Of a stretch of 15,437 bases of DNA, positions 9,270-15,043 are shown in pieces (position 1 is the stretch's first letter; the number at the start of each line of letters is the position of its first letter). Source of the DNA: Chloroflexota bacterium (GTDB lineage Bacteria; Chloroflexota; Anaerolineae; Promineifilales; Promineifilaceae); NCBI GenBank assembly GCA_008501785.1, contig QQUD01000006.1:1-15437 (forward strand), written 5' to 3'. A program made the position numbers and the translations under genes. The notes under the pieces are model-generated. The model was not told the DNA's origin. It did not search any database and was given only the letters and a program-made list of their open reading frames with translations.

Positions 9270-9849
9270 TGCACAAAACGGCCCAAATTAAGTGCGAAAA
9301 GGCCCAAAATCTCAAGCTGTCGATCTTGAATTTCCAAATCTTGATCGTGACCATTGGTCGAATGCTCACTCTGGTTAGCCAATTTCTTCCTTATATCTTG
9401 ATCCACATCTACAAAATCCCTACCAATCCCGACTGCTAAATTTTCCAACCTATGCAGCCAAATAGAAACGCGATCAACATCATAAAGCAGCGGCACATCT
9501 TGAACTATTTGTAACTGTGAGAATATACCCAAAACCGGGCATGGTTCATTTTGACTCAAAGCTATCTTTACAAATTGTAGAACGATTTTGCAAATCGTTC
9601 TCTGGGCGATTTACAAAATCGTTCTACAATTCGTTAAGCAAGTTTCTTCGGTTTCTGAACCATGCCCAAAACCGGAATTTTTAATTTCATTCCGGATTTT
9701 ATGATGCTGGGATTAGAACCAATCACTTTTTTATTGGCTGCATATATTTCTTTCCAGTAGGCTTCTTTTTTAGGGCCGTATTATTTCCTCGCAATCACAC
9801 TCAAATTCTCATCCTGTTCAACAATATAGATCCGCTCTTTTTCATTCAT
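9242..9849 (-). pseudogene. LysM-domain protein gene, disrupted by a nonsense codon and an insertion
   Basis: Reading the minus strand from the ATG at 9849-9847, preceded by a strong AAGGAGG (9861-9855) with a 5-nt spacer, gives a LysM (peptidoglycan-binding) domain. It begins IYIVEQDENLSVIARK (7-22) and continues YGPKKEAYWKEIYAANKK (24-41), VIGSNPSIIKSGMKLKIP (42-59). Codon 23 is TAA (9783-9781) exactly where LysM proteins usually have an aromatic residue before YG, so a TAT/TAC-to-TAA change is likely. The frame then reads PVLGMVQKPKKLA and stops at 9636-9634. Further on, CCGGTTTTGGG recurs in the same phase (9538-9528) and opens a 98-codon frame to 9242 (PVLGIFSQLQIVQDV...). Removing the unit between the two copies restores one reading frame of about 156 codons. 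The C-terminal part is unrecognised and its true end uncertain. The remnant lies 106 bp downstream of the HMG-CoA reductase gene on the same strand. A sequencing error at the TAA cannot be excluded. Confidence 0.75.
9528..9675 (-). mobile_element. MITE-like palindromic unit inserted in the LysM gene
   Basis: The direct repeat CCCAAAACCGG stands at 9528-9538 and 9665-9675. Between the copies lie 126 bp whose ends are inverted (GGGCATGGTTCA at 9537-9548, TGAACCATGCCC at 9656-9667, reaching a few bases into the repeats). The centre is a long palindrome: arms 9573-9597 and 9607-9631 pair over 25 bp with one wobble position and a 9-nt loop. The left half can also fold on itself (GAACGATTT/AAATCGTTC, 9580-9588 and 9592-9600). 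No coding capacity is present. Terminal inverted repeats, an internal palindrome and flanking duplication are the usual marks of a non-autonomous transposable unit. The alternative is a REP-like palindrome beside a locally duplicated word. Confidence 0.6.
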
Positions 9850-9955
9850 TCCTACCTCCTTGAGGACATAAACCAATAAGCCAGACGATTTTTAAATATT
9901 CTCTTTATTTGCCGTTACCAAACCGTAACCATGCGTAGGCGGATCAAAATTTTGG

Positions 9956-11506
9956 TTATCGATTACGGCCGTATTGCTCATGACTCGACACCCAATCAGA
10001 AGACGAGATCGCCGCTGCCAGCGAAATCTCGCCAGCCAGCACAACAGATGCCACAATCTCGGCAAATTTCTTTGCCTTCCCCTTCCCAATACAGCCCAAC
10101 AGACCAAGGCTTTCATTCTGCGTTGCCAGTGACGTCCCACCTCCATACGTTGCCACAATCAGCGATGGGATCGTAATTGAAAAATAAAAATCCTTTTCCG
10201 GCGTCAATTCCGCATAAAGAATAGCGGCACTAGATTCCGACACATTCGCCACATCTTGCCCGGTCGCAATAAACATCGCCGTAATCCCATTGGCAGAATG
10301 CAGGCCATTATTGTTTGCGCCAGACAAAATCGTTCCCACATTGGCCACCCCATAATGGTAGACAAGCGATTCTGGCTCAACACGCATCGTTTCAATAAGA
10401 TGCTCGCGTTTCACAGTCGCCTCGGCAATGACCCGCTTGCCTCGGGTACGCATCACATTAATTTGTGATGCCTTTTTATCCGTTGCCAGGTTAGATTCCA
10501 AATAAAAGTGCTTGATTTTATTGCTCTGATATGCGTCGATTATCCAACCACAGGCCGCAAACGTAGCCCGCCCCACCATGTTTTGACCTGCAGCATCGCC
10601 TGTTTGAAAGTTGAACCGCAAAAATGCAAACTTATTCGACAAAAACGGATCGATATAATCCAATTTGGCAACACTGGAAGTGGCTTCTGCCCGCTCGGCA
10701 ATCTCCTTCTTATTCTCATGCACCCAATCTACAAAATCACGGGCATCACGCGCATTCTCAAACACAAACACCGGCGCACGCTGCATTACATCACCGGAAA
10801 CTGTGACGGTTACACCACCGCTGCGGTTAAGCAACTTCATCCCACGATTGTAGGAGGCTACCAACGTCCCTTCCGTTGTCGCCATCGGAATAATAAAATC
10901 ACCTTGCGCATGTTCGCCATTAATAGTGAGTGGCCCCGCAAAACCAATCGGGATTTGGGCCACGCCAGTGAAATGTTCAACATTGCCATTTGTGATGTGC
11001 GGATCAAATGAATAATGACTAATGTGTTCTAGCTTTTGGCCCGTAAACGACTCCACAAAAGCCTGGCGCGACTTGATAATCTCATCCCCAAAATCATCTG
11101 TGCGGCTGCGTGGAATTTGCACCTCGCGCCCCAACTTTTCGCTAATTGCATCATCCACTTTGAGTGTCAATTTGCCGAATGGCTTAGATTCAAAGCTAAC
11201 TTCCAGCTTGTGTTTACCGGTTGACAAGGGTGCAATGCCTAATTTGATGTCTAAAATTTTGCGCAGTGGAAAATCAATTGGACTCTGAGCACGAATCTGT
11301 TGTGCTGTTAACCATGCGCCATCGCCAAAATCAACAGTTATGCTGTCGATGGGCACCTGGTTGCCGTCAACCTTGACGCTGTTAATCGAAATGAGCTTTG
11401 CATCATTTAGTCGATTTTTAATCGAAAAACAAACACCATCATCACAGTTATTGAGGCTGTTAAAAGTGTATAATTGCTTCAAAAGCAGACTTGGGATTTT
11501 AAACAT
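9956..11506 (-). CDS. Hydroxymethylglutaryl-CoA reductase (class I type) with an extra N-terminal domain
   Basis: The 516-residue protein should reduce HMG-CoA to mevalonate, the committed step of the mevalonate pathway to isoprenoids. Family motifs seen are IGFAGPLTINGE (187-198), PMATTEGTLVAS (207-218, catalytic Glu E212), GDAAGQNMV (303-311, the divergent counterpart of DAMGMNM), ATDKKASQIN (341-350, catalytic Lys K344), GQDVANVSESS (416-426, Asp D418) and a C-terminal catalytic His in SSHEQYGRNR (H509). The C-terminal His and TDKK arrangement fit the biosynthetic class I enzymes, hence probably NADPH. Residues 1 to about 122 are not part of the classical catalytic core; they look like a beta-sandwich (LKQLYTFNSLNN start, KPFGKLTLKVDD end). 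There are no membrane helices, so the enzyme is likely cytosolic. AGGAGT (11519-11514), 7 bases from the ATG, supports the start. The gene is divergent from the 118-residue membrane protein gene. Confidence 0.95.
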   Translation of the reverse strand: MFKIPSLLLKQLYTFNSLNNCDDGVCFSIKNRLNDAKLISINSVKVDGNQVPIDSITVDFGDGAWLTAQQIRAQSPIDFPLRKILDIKLGIAPLSTGKHKLEVSFESKPFGKLTLKVDDAISEKLGREVQIPRSRTDDFGDEIIKSRQAFVESFTGQKLEHISHYSFDPHITNGNVEHFTGVAQIPIGFAGPLTINGEHAQGDFIIPMATTEGTLVASYNRGMKLLNRSGGVTVTVSGDVMQRAPVFVFENARDARDFVDWVHENKKEIAERAEATSSVAKLDYIDPFLSNKFAFLRFNFQTGDAAGQNMVGRATFAACGWIIDAYQSNKIKHFYLESNLATDKKASQINVMRTRGKRVIAEATVKREHLIETMRVEPESLVYHYGVANVGTILSGANNNGLHSANGITAMFIATGQDVANVSESSAAILYAELTPEKDFYFSITIPSLIVATYGGGTSLATQNESLGLLGCIGKGKAKKFAEIVASVVLAGEISLAAAISSSDWVSSHEQYGRNR

Positions 11507-11678
11507 GGGTTTTACTCCTATGGGTGGCAGCCAGACAAGGGCTAAATAAAGATTGAATGCGTTGTTTGCAGATGTGTCGAGTTATTCTATTTTACACAGA
11601 AAGGCAATTCTGCACATGCTTCCTTTCGAAACCAAACTATCAACATCTCCGTATTGATATTTATGGAGGATTTAAAAT

Positions 11679-12035
11679 ATGAGCACCTTTCCTATCATTG
11701 CTATTTCTGTTATTTTGGTTTTAGTGGTGCTGCTTGGTGTTGTATTTATTGTCAGAAGGCAAAAAGGTGAAGTTCCTGAAACGGATTATCGCGTGTTCTT
11801 CATTCTGGGCATTACCTGGCTGCCGCTCGGTATTGCTACGGACAACCCAGCATTCTGGGGAATGGGCGCTATTTTTATGATTGTTGGTTTGGCGAATAGA
11901 GATAAATGGGCAGAAGATACAAAGTGGTCAAACTTAACATCGTCTAAGAGCAACGTCCAACTCTTAATTTTGATTGGCCTTGCTGTTCTATTCACAGTAT
12001 TTTTAGTAGCCTTTATGTTAGTTCGAGGTTCATAA
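11679..12035 (+). CDS. Small integral membrane protein, function unknown
   Basis: This 118-residue protein is mostly hydrophobic, with probable membrane segments at about 7-25, 39-53, 57-72 and 93-115, separated by basic RRQKGE (26-31) and a polar loop KWAEDTKWSNLTSSK (76-90). GGAGG (11665-11669) precedes the ATG by about nine bases and supports the start. I do not recognise a family. It is transcribed away from the HMG-CoA reductase gene, so the 172-bp interval between them (11507-11678) should carry both promoters, though I could not assign -35/-10 boxes with confidence. Confidence 0.8.
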   Translation: MSTFPIIAISVILVLVVLLGVVFIVRRQKGEVPETDYRVFFILGITWLPLGIATDNPAFWGMGAIFMIVGLANRDKWAEDTKWSNLTSSKSNVQLLILIGLAVLFTVFLVAFMLVRGS

Positions 12036-12075
12036 TACCTATTGTGTCTGCAAATAACGAGAGTATCCTTCACCA

Positions 12076-12108
12076 AGATTGGTTCAATATCGGAGATTGA
12101 ACCAATCT
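12076..12108 (+). repeat. Perfect 13-bp inverted repeat between the membrane protein and cupin genes
   Basis: AGATTGGTTCAAT (12076-12088) and ATTGAACCAATCT (12096-12108) pair perfectly around a 7-nt loop. It starts 40 bases after a stop codon, a position suited to a terminator or mRNA-end hairpin, but no T run follows. It may alternatively be an operator or a REP-type palindrome. Confidence 0.7.
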
Positions 12109-12185
12109 ATACCTGCTACTTGGTTACATGATTGGTATAAGATTCAAAATTTGATTTAATGCGGGGAGTCGATAAGTGAGGCGAT

Positions 12186-12593
12186 ATGAAACAAAACCCA
12201 TCTCCAACCTGTCGAGTCATTTCTACCGACAATACCTATGAGGGTAAACAGGCATTTACTTACTTCTCAGGTATTACAGCTGAAAACAGCAGTTCCACCG
12301 GCATTTGTATGCATTTGCTGACGATTCCACCAGGGCAAAAGGCAAAAGCGCATTTACATGAACACCACGAAACGGCAATTTATGTGATTGAGGGTAAAGC
12401 GGCGATGTGGTTTGGTGACAACTTGCAGGAGCATTTGGACGTGAAGGCGGGTGAGTTTCTTTATATTCCAGCAGGGATGCCGCATTTGCCGTATAACCCG
12501 TATGATGAGGCGGTAACGGCCGTTATCGCCCGCACCGACCCCAACGAACAAGAAAGCGTCGTCCTCCTTCCTGAATACGACACCCTTCATTAA
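12186..12593 (+). CDS. Single-domain cupin protein
   Basis: This 135-residue protein is a small beta-barrel of the cupin superfamily. Cupin motif 1 is seen as GQKAKAHLHEHHETAIYVIEG-like residues 50-70, with likely metal ligands H56, H58 and E62. Motif 2 is GEFLYIPAGMPHLPYN (89-104), matching G(X)5PXG(X)2H(X)3N exactly and giving the fourth ligand H100. It probably binds a divalent metal in the cytosol. Substrate and reaction cannot be read from the sequence, as such proteins range from isomerases and dioxygenases to small-ligand sensors. The ATG at 12186 follows GAGG (12178-12181) at a short 4-nt spacing, with a further GGGGAG about 20 bases upstream. It has no obvious partner gene. Confidence 0.9.
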   Translation: MKQNPSPTCRVISTDNTYEGKQAFTYFSGITAENSSSTGICMHLLTIPPGQKAKAHLHEHHETAIYVIEGKAAMWFGDNLQEHLDVKAGEFLYIPAGMPHLPYNPYDEAVTAVIARTDPNEQESVVLLPEYDTLH

Positions 12594-12912
12594 TATCTGT
12601 AATAGTCAGCAGTTACTTGAAGCTGTCATTCCCGCGCAGGCGGGAATCTATTCGTCATAAAAGGATGGATACCTGCCTTCGCAGGTATGACAATCAGAGG
12701 TAATCTGTTTTTACTAACCTCTGACCATTACAACATTCGCTAATATCGTTGGAAATCACACAAAAACCCTCGTAATAAAAATCAAAACTAGAACACAGTT
12801 TTGACCCCAATTTCCCCCTGCTCCATTAATTTTATCCTCATCTAAATATTCACGCCTTCATCACACATGTTTACTCCCTTTCGTGCTAATCTAACGCGCA
12901 TAGGAAAACATT
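12594..12912. other. Gene-free spacer rich in palindromes
   Basis: This 319-bp interval has no convincing gene. It holds the double-hairpin element at 12624-12692, and a further inverted repeat TCAGAGGT (12694-12701)/ACCTCTGA (12717-12724) whose T-rich 15-nt loop is unlike a normal terminator. After that come about 190 bp of AT-rich sequence that should contain the promoter of the 83-residue membrane protein gene. I could not pick out promoter boxes. Confidence 0.5.
12624..12692. repeat. dRS3-like/REP-type double-hairpin element
   Basis: The unit starts TGTCATTCCC and ends GGTATGACA, so its ends are inverted (TGTCAT/ATGACA). Inside are two hairpins with 8-bp stems and 4-nt loops: ATTCCCGC (12628-12635)/GCGGGAAT (12640-12647) and ATACCTGC (12669-12676)/GCAGGTAT (12681-12688). 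The left one fits the ATTCCC-N8-GGGAAT pattern of the dRS3 repeats of Neisseria and similar intergenic repeats elsewhere. It probably belongs to a dispersed family in this genome. Confidence 0.7.
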
Positions 12913-13164
12913 ATGATTTCAACGGTCACAACAACAACGATTACAACGATTTCGACTTATGCATTGGCCGCATCACTGCAACTCGTGGCCATCCTTGCTT
13001 TACTGGTTTTTCTCATTCAGAAAGAGGTTTTCTCTTTCACATCTGGTCCCCGTGCTAAATCTTTAGGGACTGTATTGAGCAAGGTTTTAAATATTGCAAT
13101 TGTACCGTTATTGGTAAGTTTTATTTTTATTGTCATCGTCAAAGTAGCGGAAGTTTTACAGTAA
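12913..13164 (+). CDS. Small two-helix membrane protein with Thr-rich N-terminus
   Basis: This 83-residue protein begins with the Thr/Ser/Ile run MISTVTTTTITTIST, followed by a hydrophobic helix (about 16-36), a short basic/polar loop (QKEVFSFTSGPRAKS, 36-50) and a second helix (about 56-78). AGGA (12902-12905) precedes the ATG by 7 bases. From memory, similar Thr-rich two-helix proteins occur as conserved hypotheticals in Chloroflexota; no function is known to me. An overlapping frame starting at 12867 lacks these protein-like traits. The gene ends about 110 bases before a bidirectional terminator, with a tandem repeat in between. Confidence 0.75.
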   Translation: MISTVTTTTITTISTYALAASLQLVAILALLVFLIQKEVFSFTSGPRAKSLGTVLSKVLNIAIVPLLVSFIFIVIVKVAEVLQ

Positions 13165-13183
13165 TGGTAGTTCAATTAAGCGA

Positions 13184-13269
13184 TGTATTGGTAGCTTTTC
13201 TGTATTGGTAGCTTTTCTGTATTCGTAACTTTCTGTAATTGATTCGTAACTTTTCTGTATTGGTAACTA
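13184..13269. repeat. 17-bp tandem repeat, about five copies
   Basis: Units of TGTATTGGTAGCTTTTC follow head to tail: two identical 17-bp copies (13184-13200, 13201-13217), a 16-bp variant (13218-13233), a 22-bp variant with an inserted ATTGA-like segment (13234-13255) and a truncated copy (13256-13269). The array lies between the stop codon at 13164 and the terminator at about 13274. It is non-coding in this reading. Confidence 0.85.
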
Positions 13270-13271
13270 AA

Positions 13272-13313
13272 AAGAAAACGCCTCAGGCACTAGCACCTGA
13301 GGCGTTTCTTTTT
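13272..13313. terminator. Bidirectional rho-independent terminator
   Basis: The stem CGCCTCAGG (13279-13287)/CCTGAGGCG (13296-13304), with an 8-nt loop, is extended by an A-rich left flank pairing with the T-rich TTTCTTTTT on the right (one base bulged). It separates the plus-strand 83-residue gene from the convergent minus-strand CPBP gene and has the A-run/T-run symmetry needed to stop transcription from both sides. Confidence 0.9.
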
Positions 13314-13329
13314 GTATTTAAAAGGTTTA

Positions 13330-13363
13330 AGGTGCGACGCACTTAAGAAAGTGCGTCGCGCCT
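13330..13363. repeat. 15-bp-stem palindrome, REP-like
   Basis: AGGTGCGACGCACTT (13330-13344) pairs with AAGTGCGTCGCGCCT (13349-13363) across a 4-nt loop, with one T-G wobble as the only imperfection. It lies 7 bases beyond the stop of the CPBP gene. It lacks a T run on either side, so it is more likely a dispersed palindromic repeat or mRNA-end stabiliser than a terminator. Confidence 0.75.
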
Positions 13364-13370
13364 ATCTAAA

Positions 13371-14333
13371 TTAATCCAAAATCTGTGGCTCAATAATTAA
13401 CATGCGCATAAAGCCAAACCCGATGGTCAGCAACATGAGCCATATCGCATTTTTTTCTAGCAGTTGCCAGAAATCAAAAGAAACTATGAACTGCGTATCC
13501 CCAATCTCCCAAATTGGAAAGATGAGAAATAGGGTGATATTTGCCAATCCATGCGCCAGTGTCACACCGACAATGCTCCCAGTTTTGTCCACTGCCCAGC
13601 CAAAAAACAACCCAACAGCAAATACAAACAACACGTCAGTAAATGAACTATAACCAATGTGCAAAACGGCAAAGATAGCCGCCACGTAGACGATACCAAA
13701 CAGCTTGCCAAGTCGTTTAACGGCCGTTTTCTGCATCATCTGTCGAAAAATCAGCTCTTCTAAAAAGCCAGTACTAATTAACAATATTAGTGCTGCCGCT
13801 AGCCAATGCACCCAGGTAAATGTTTTAATCAAGGGTTCCGGTTCGAGAATGAGATATTCTAAATAGCCGATTAACCCACCACTTAACGCCAGTGGGATTT
13901 GCCAGAGAAAATAACGGCCGTTTAACCCCAAATCACGCCATGACCACTGCAATTGACGCATGATAAGAAACGCCGCCACAAAAATCGGGATGCTTGTCAA
14001 CAGATACCAATACATTTGCGGCAGCATTGCCAAAGGCAACGACAAACTAATGATGCGAATCAACGGCACCAAGATCAACATAAAAAGTAATGGATGATCG
14101 GCTGTACCCCACTTAACGGCCGTATGTACACATAGCAAAAACAGCAGCAAAATATATTGCACCTGTAAAAATCCATAAACAGTCGCACCCCCAGCTGGAA
14201 CCAGGACGGTGGTCAGCATTTCCGCTGCCGTTACCACAATTAAATATCCAAATGCGATGAGCGGAAACCAATCTGTCCGCAGATGATTCGCTTTCTGTTG
14301 ACTATTAAAATATTTTGAAAAAAATGCTGCCAT
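13371..14333 (-). CDS. CPBP family intramembrane protein (CAAX protease-like)
   Basis: This 320-residue polytopic membrane protein has about eight hydrophobic segments. The three family motifs of the CPBP/Abi (Rce1-like) group are intact in the C-terminal half: EELIFR (192-197, giving E192, E193 and R197), FAVLH (221-225, H225) and HGLAN (261-265, H261 and N265). These residues form the proposed glutamate-based active site inside the membrane. Family members cleave prenylated CAAX proteins in eukaryotes and act in peptide processing, maturation or immunity in bacteria. The substrate here is unknown. The start at 14333 follows AAGG by 9 bases. The gene begins 20 bases after the methyltransferase stop on the same strand, so it is probably the last gene of that operon, ending near the terminator and palindrome at 13272-13363. 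Confidence 0.92.
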   Translation of the reverse strand: MAAFFSKYFNSQQKANHLRTDWFPLIAFGYLIVVTAAEMLTTVLVPAGGATVYGFLQVQYILLLFLLCVHTAVKWGTADHPLLFMLILVPLIRIISLSLPLAMLPQMYWYLLTSIPIFVAAFLIMRQLQWSWRDLGLNGRYFLWQIPLALSGGLIGYLEYLILEPEPLIKTFTWVHWLAAALILLISTGFLEELIFRQMMQKTAVKRLGKLFGIVYVAAIFAVLHIGYSSFTDVLFVFAVGLFFGWAVDKTGSIVGVTLAHGLANITLFLIFPIWEIGDTQFIVSFDFWQLLEKNAIWLMLLTIGFGFMRMLIIEPQILD

Positions 14334-14353
14334 AATTAAAAACCTTGCTCAAT

Positions 14354-15043
14354 TTATTGTTTACAACAAATAACACTGTATCCTAAAGTGAATTGCCTCC
14401 GCCGATCAAGCCCATCAAACAAAGAAGCAATCCAGGGAATAGGCCATATACAACCCCAAACCAGCATGTAAAACACACCTTTCCACCAATGTTTTTGCTG
14501 ATTCATCTCGCCAAAAAGCTGTGCTGGAGTTTGTGCAATCATGCAGCCAATCATAGAAAAGATACCGCCACGTTTACGCAGCTCTATCACCTCAAAGCCA
14601 GCATCATTCAACAATTTTGTCAACCCACGCTCAGTCCACCGCTGATAATCAACATAGTCATGTACCCCCCACATAAGGGGAACGGTCAGCAATAAATGAC
14701 CATTTTGTTGCAATACACGATTCATTTCACGTAATGTCAATTTCGGATGTGAAACATGTTCTAATACTTCCGTTGTCAGCACCATCGTGGCGCACCCTGT
14801 TGTAAATGGCAGGCACCTCGCATCGGCTGTCACATCAGCCGATTCAAAGAAATCAATTCCCACATATTGCTCGGCATCAAATAAAGAACGATAAGGCATC
14901 GCTCGTCCGCTTCCAATATCTAACACCAAGGGCGTTTGACCAATGATTTGAGCAAATTCTGCCATATGCTTTTTAAGGAAATGCTTGGGAAAGCTGGTGC
15001 GTCGGGAAAAGCTTCGTCCCCACTGGCTAATTTTTTCTTTCAT
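14354..15043 (-). CDS. Class I SAM-dependent methyltransferase
   Basis: This 229-residue protein has the Rossmann-type methyltransferase pattern. Motif I is VLDIGSGRA (40-48, SAM binding), post-I YVGIDF (60-65) has the acidic residue for the ribose, DARCLPF (74-80) follows, and TEVLEHVSHP (91-100) is the motif typical of the Methyltransf_11 group. HLLLTVPLMWGVHDY (116-130) continues the fold. A hydrophobic stretch near the C-terminus (about 186-208, Trp-rich) suggests membrane association, unlike most soluble members. The acceptor cannot be read. Next to a polysaccharide-type flippase, a sugar or lipid-linked glycan is a reasonable guess. Its start overlaps the flippase gene by 17 bases, and AGAGG (15054-15050), 6 bases from the ATG, lies within the flippase coding end, so translation is probably coupled. 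Confidence 0.92.
   Translation of the reverse strand: MKEKISQWGRSFSRRTSFPKHFLKKHMAEFAQIIGQTPLVLDIGSGRAMPYRSLFDAEQYVGIDFFESADVTADARCLPFTTGCATMVLTTEVLEHVSHPKLTLREMNRVLQQNGHLLLTVPLMWGVHDYVDYQRWTERGLTKLLNDAGFEVIELRKRGGIFSMIGCMIAQTPAQLFGEMNQQKHWWKGVFYMLVWGCIWPIPWIASLFDGLDRRRQFTLGYSVICCKQ

Noticed and set aside
9230..9439. Plus-strand frame of 69 codons after tag
   Set aside because: It starts inside tag, has no ribosome binding site and is antisense to the LysM remnant tail.
9242..9559. Independent 105-residue minus-strand gene starting at TTG 9559
   Set aside because: There is no ribosome binding site, the first seven codons lie in the inserted unit, and the rest joins the LysM frame once that unit is removed.
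10508..11011. Plus-strand frame of 167 codons
   Set aside because: It is fully antisense to the HMG-CoA reductase core, which has all catalytic motifs.
12867..13058. Plus-strand frame of 63 codons
   Set aside because: It overlaps the 83-residue membrane protein in another frame and lacks a ribosome binding site and sensible composition.
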